From Halolamina sp. CBA1230 (GTDB lineage: Archaea; Halobacteriota; Halobacteria; Halobacteriales; Haloferacaceae): 64,000 bases of DNA. Of this stretch, positions 63,940 through 64,000 are shown in pieces. The notes beneath the pieces are model-generated. The model saw nothing but the letters and a program-made list of their open reading frames with translations, was not told the origin of the DNA and did no database searches. The stretch's first letter is position 1. Each line of letters starts with the position of its first letter. The stretch spans positions 124,001-188,000 of the forward strand of contig NZ_CP054587.1 in assembly GCF_002025255.2 (NCBI RefSeq), written 5' to 3'. Both the position numbers and the translations under genes were made by a program.

Positions 63940-64000
63940 GCCGACTCACCCCCGTCGCCGGCCTCGCTCCTCTCACGTTCGAGCGAGTCGACCGCCTCCT
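63936..64000 (-). CDS. C-terminus of upstream operon gene, cut by window edge
   Basis: The last 20 residues (EAVDSLERERSEAGDGGESA) of the gene upstream of the DUF7269 gene, overlapping its start by GTGA. By operon context it is likely the DUF4129 or transglutaminase-type member of the MoxR cluster, but the visible part shows only a charged tail. Confidence 0.55.
   Translation of the reverse strand, partial: EAVDSLERERSEAGDGGESA

Overview
The window is a chromosomal segment of a haloarchaeon (class Halobacteria). The DNA is very GC-rich with strong GC at third codon positions. The predicted proteins are acidic. Several genes are typical of the group: split nuoJ, fused nuoCD, UPF0058, GTP cyclohydrolase III, an Agl23-like protein, and an IS6 element of the halobacterial type. 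TATA-like boxes lie about 25-30 bases before several starts, so many transcripts look leaderless. I saw no rRNA, no tRNA and no CRISPR array. Genus is not decidable from the window; a Halorubraceae/Haloferacaceae-like organism would fit.

Layout. 1-2345: minus-strand operon with a CHAT (caspase-like) protein, an overlapping 54-codon ORF before it and a cut gene after it. 2433-5005: Dph6-type ATPase and NhaC antiporter. 5006-5523: gene-free DNA with a long imperfect inverted repeat. 5524-10984: sugar nucleotidyltransferase coupled to a small zinc-finger protein, HTH/zinc-ribbon regulator, TrkA-N/DHH protein, CBS/ParB-like protein, Xaa-Pro peptidase. 11044-13061: ABC permease and ATPase for iron-chelate or cobalamin-type uptake behind a DtxR-like operator. 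13134-14151: YbaK-type deacylase and an unknown gene. 14165-24475: eleven-gene complex I operon nuoABCDHIJ1J2KLMN without nuoEFG. 24595-28242: purE, purK and an Agl23-like membrane protein. 28312-31209: universal stress protein, unknown enzyme-like gene, a 36-residue membrane peptide and a DICT-domain protein. 31263-31959: intact IS6-family element with a 9-bp target duplication. 32009-46371: mixed housekeeping genes, including isochorismate synthase, a molybdopterin oxidoreductase, two DUF4112 proteins, rhomboid protease, SurE, a NagD-like phosphatase, GTP cyclohydrolase III and BtpA. 46528-48973: three-gene operon resembling the bacterial MhqO/MhqD quinone-detoxification genes. 49081-54693: DUF5789-like protein, PfkB kinase, threonine dehydratase, DUF3267 protease-like protein, pirin, superoxide dismutase. 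54927-55484: antitoxin with a frameshifted RelE toxin. 55547-58883: Rieske protein, Tat lipoprotein solute-binding protein with two operators, aldehyde dehydrogenase. 58884-59247: gene-free DNA with a MITE-like inverted-repeat element. 59248-64000: MoxR ATPase facing a DUF58/DUF7269/DUF7519-type operon.

How parts work together. The ABC permease/ATPase pair (11044-13061) has no solute-binding gene, and the solute-binding lipoprotein at 56097 has no transporter. Both have TTTAGGC-type palindromes overlapping their promoters, so they probably form one iron-regulated uptake system split 43 kb apart. Complex I, the menaquinone gene at 32361 and the quinone-detoxification operon share a quinone theme but are not contiguous.

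The most interesting non-coding signal is a family of about 70-nt elements in tandem pairs at 30133-30280 and 53029-53155. They have nested stems, and in three of the four copies both stems stay perfectly paired although the bases change. In both loci one copy lies directly after a TAA stop codon. Other oddities are the frameshifted toxin, a probable frameshift at 37474-37480, and two inverted-repeat intergenic elements.
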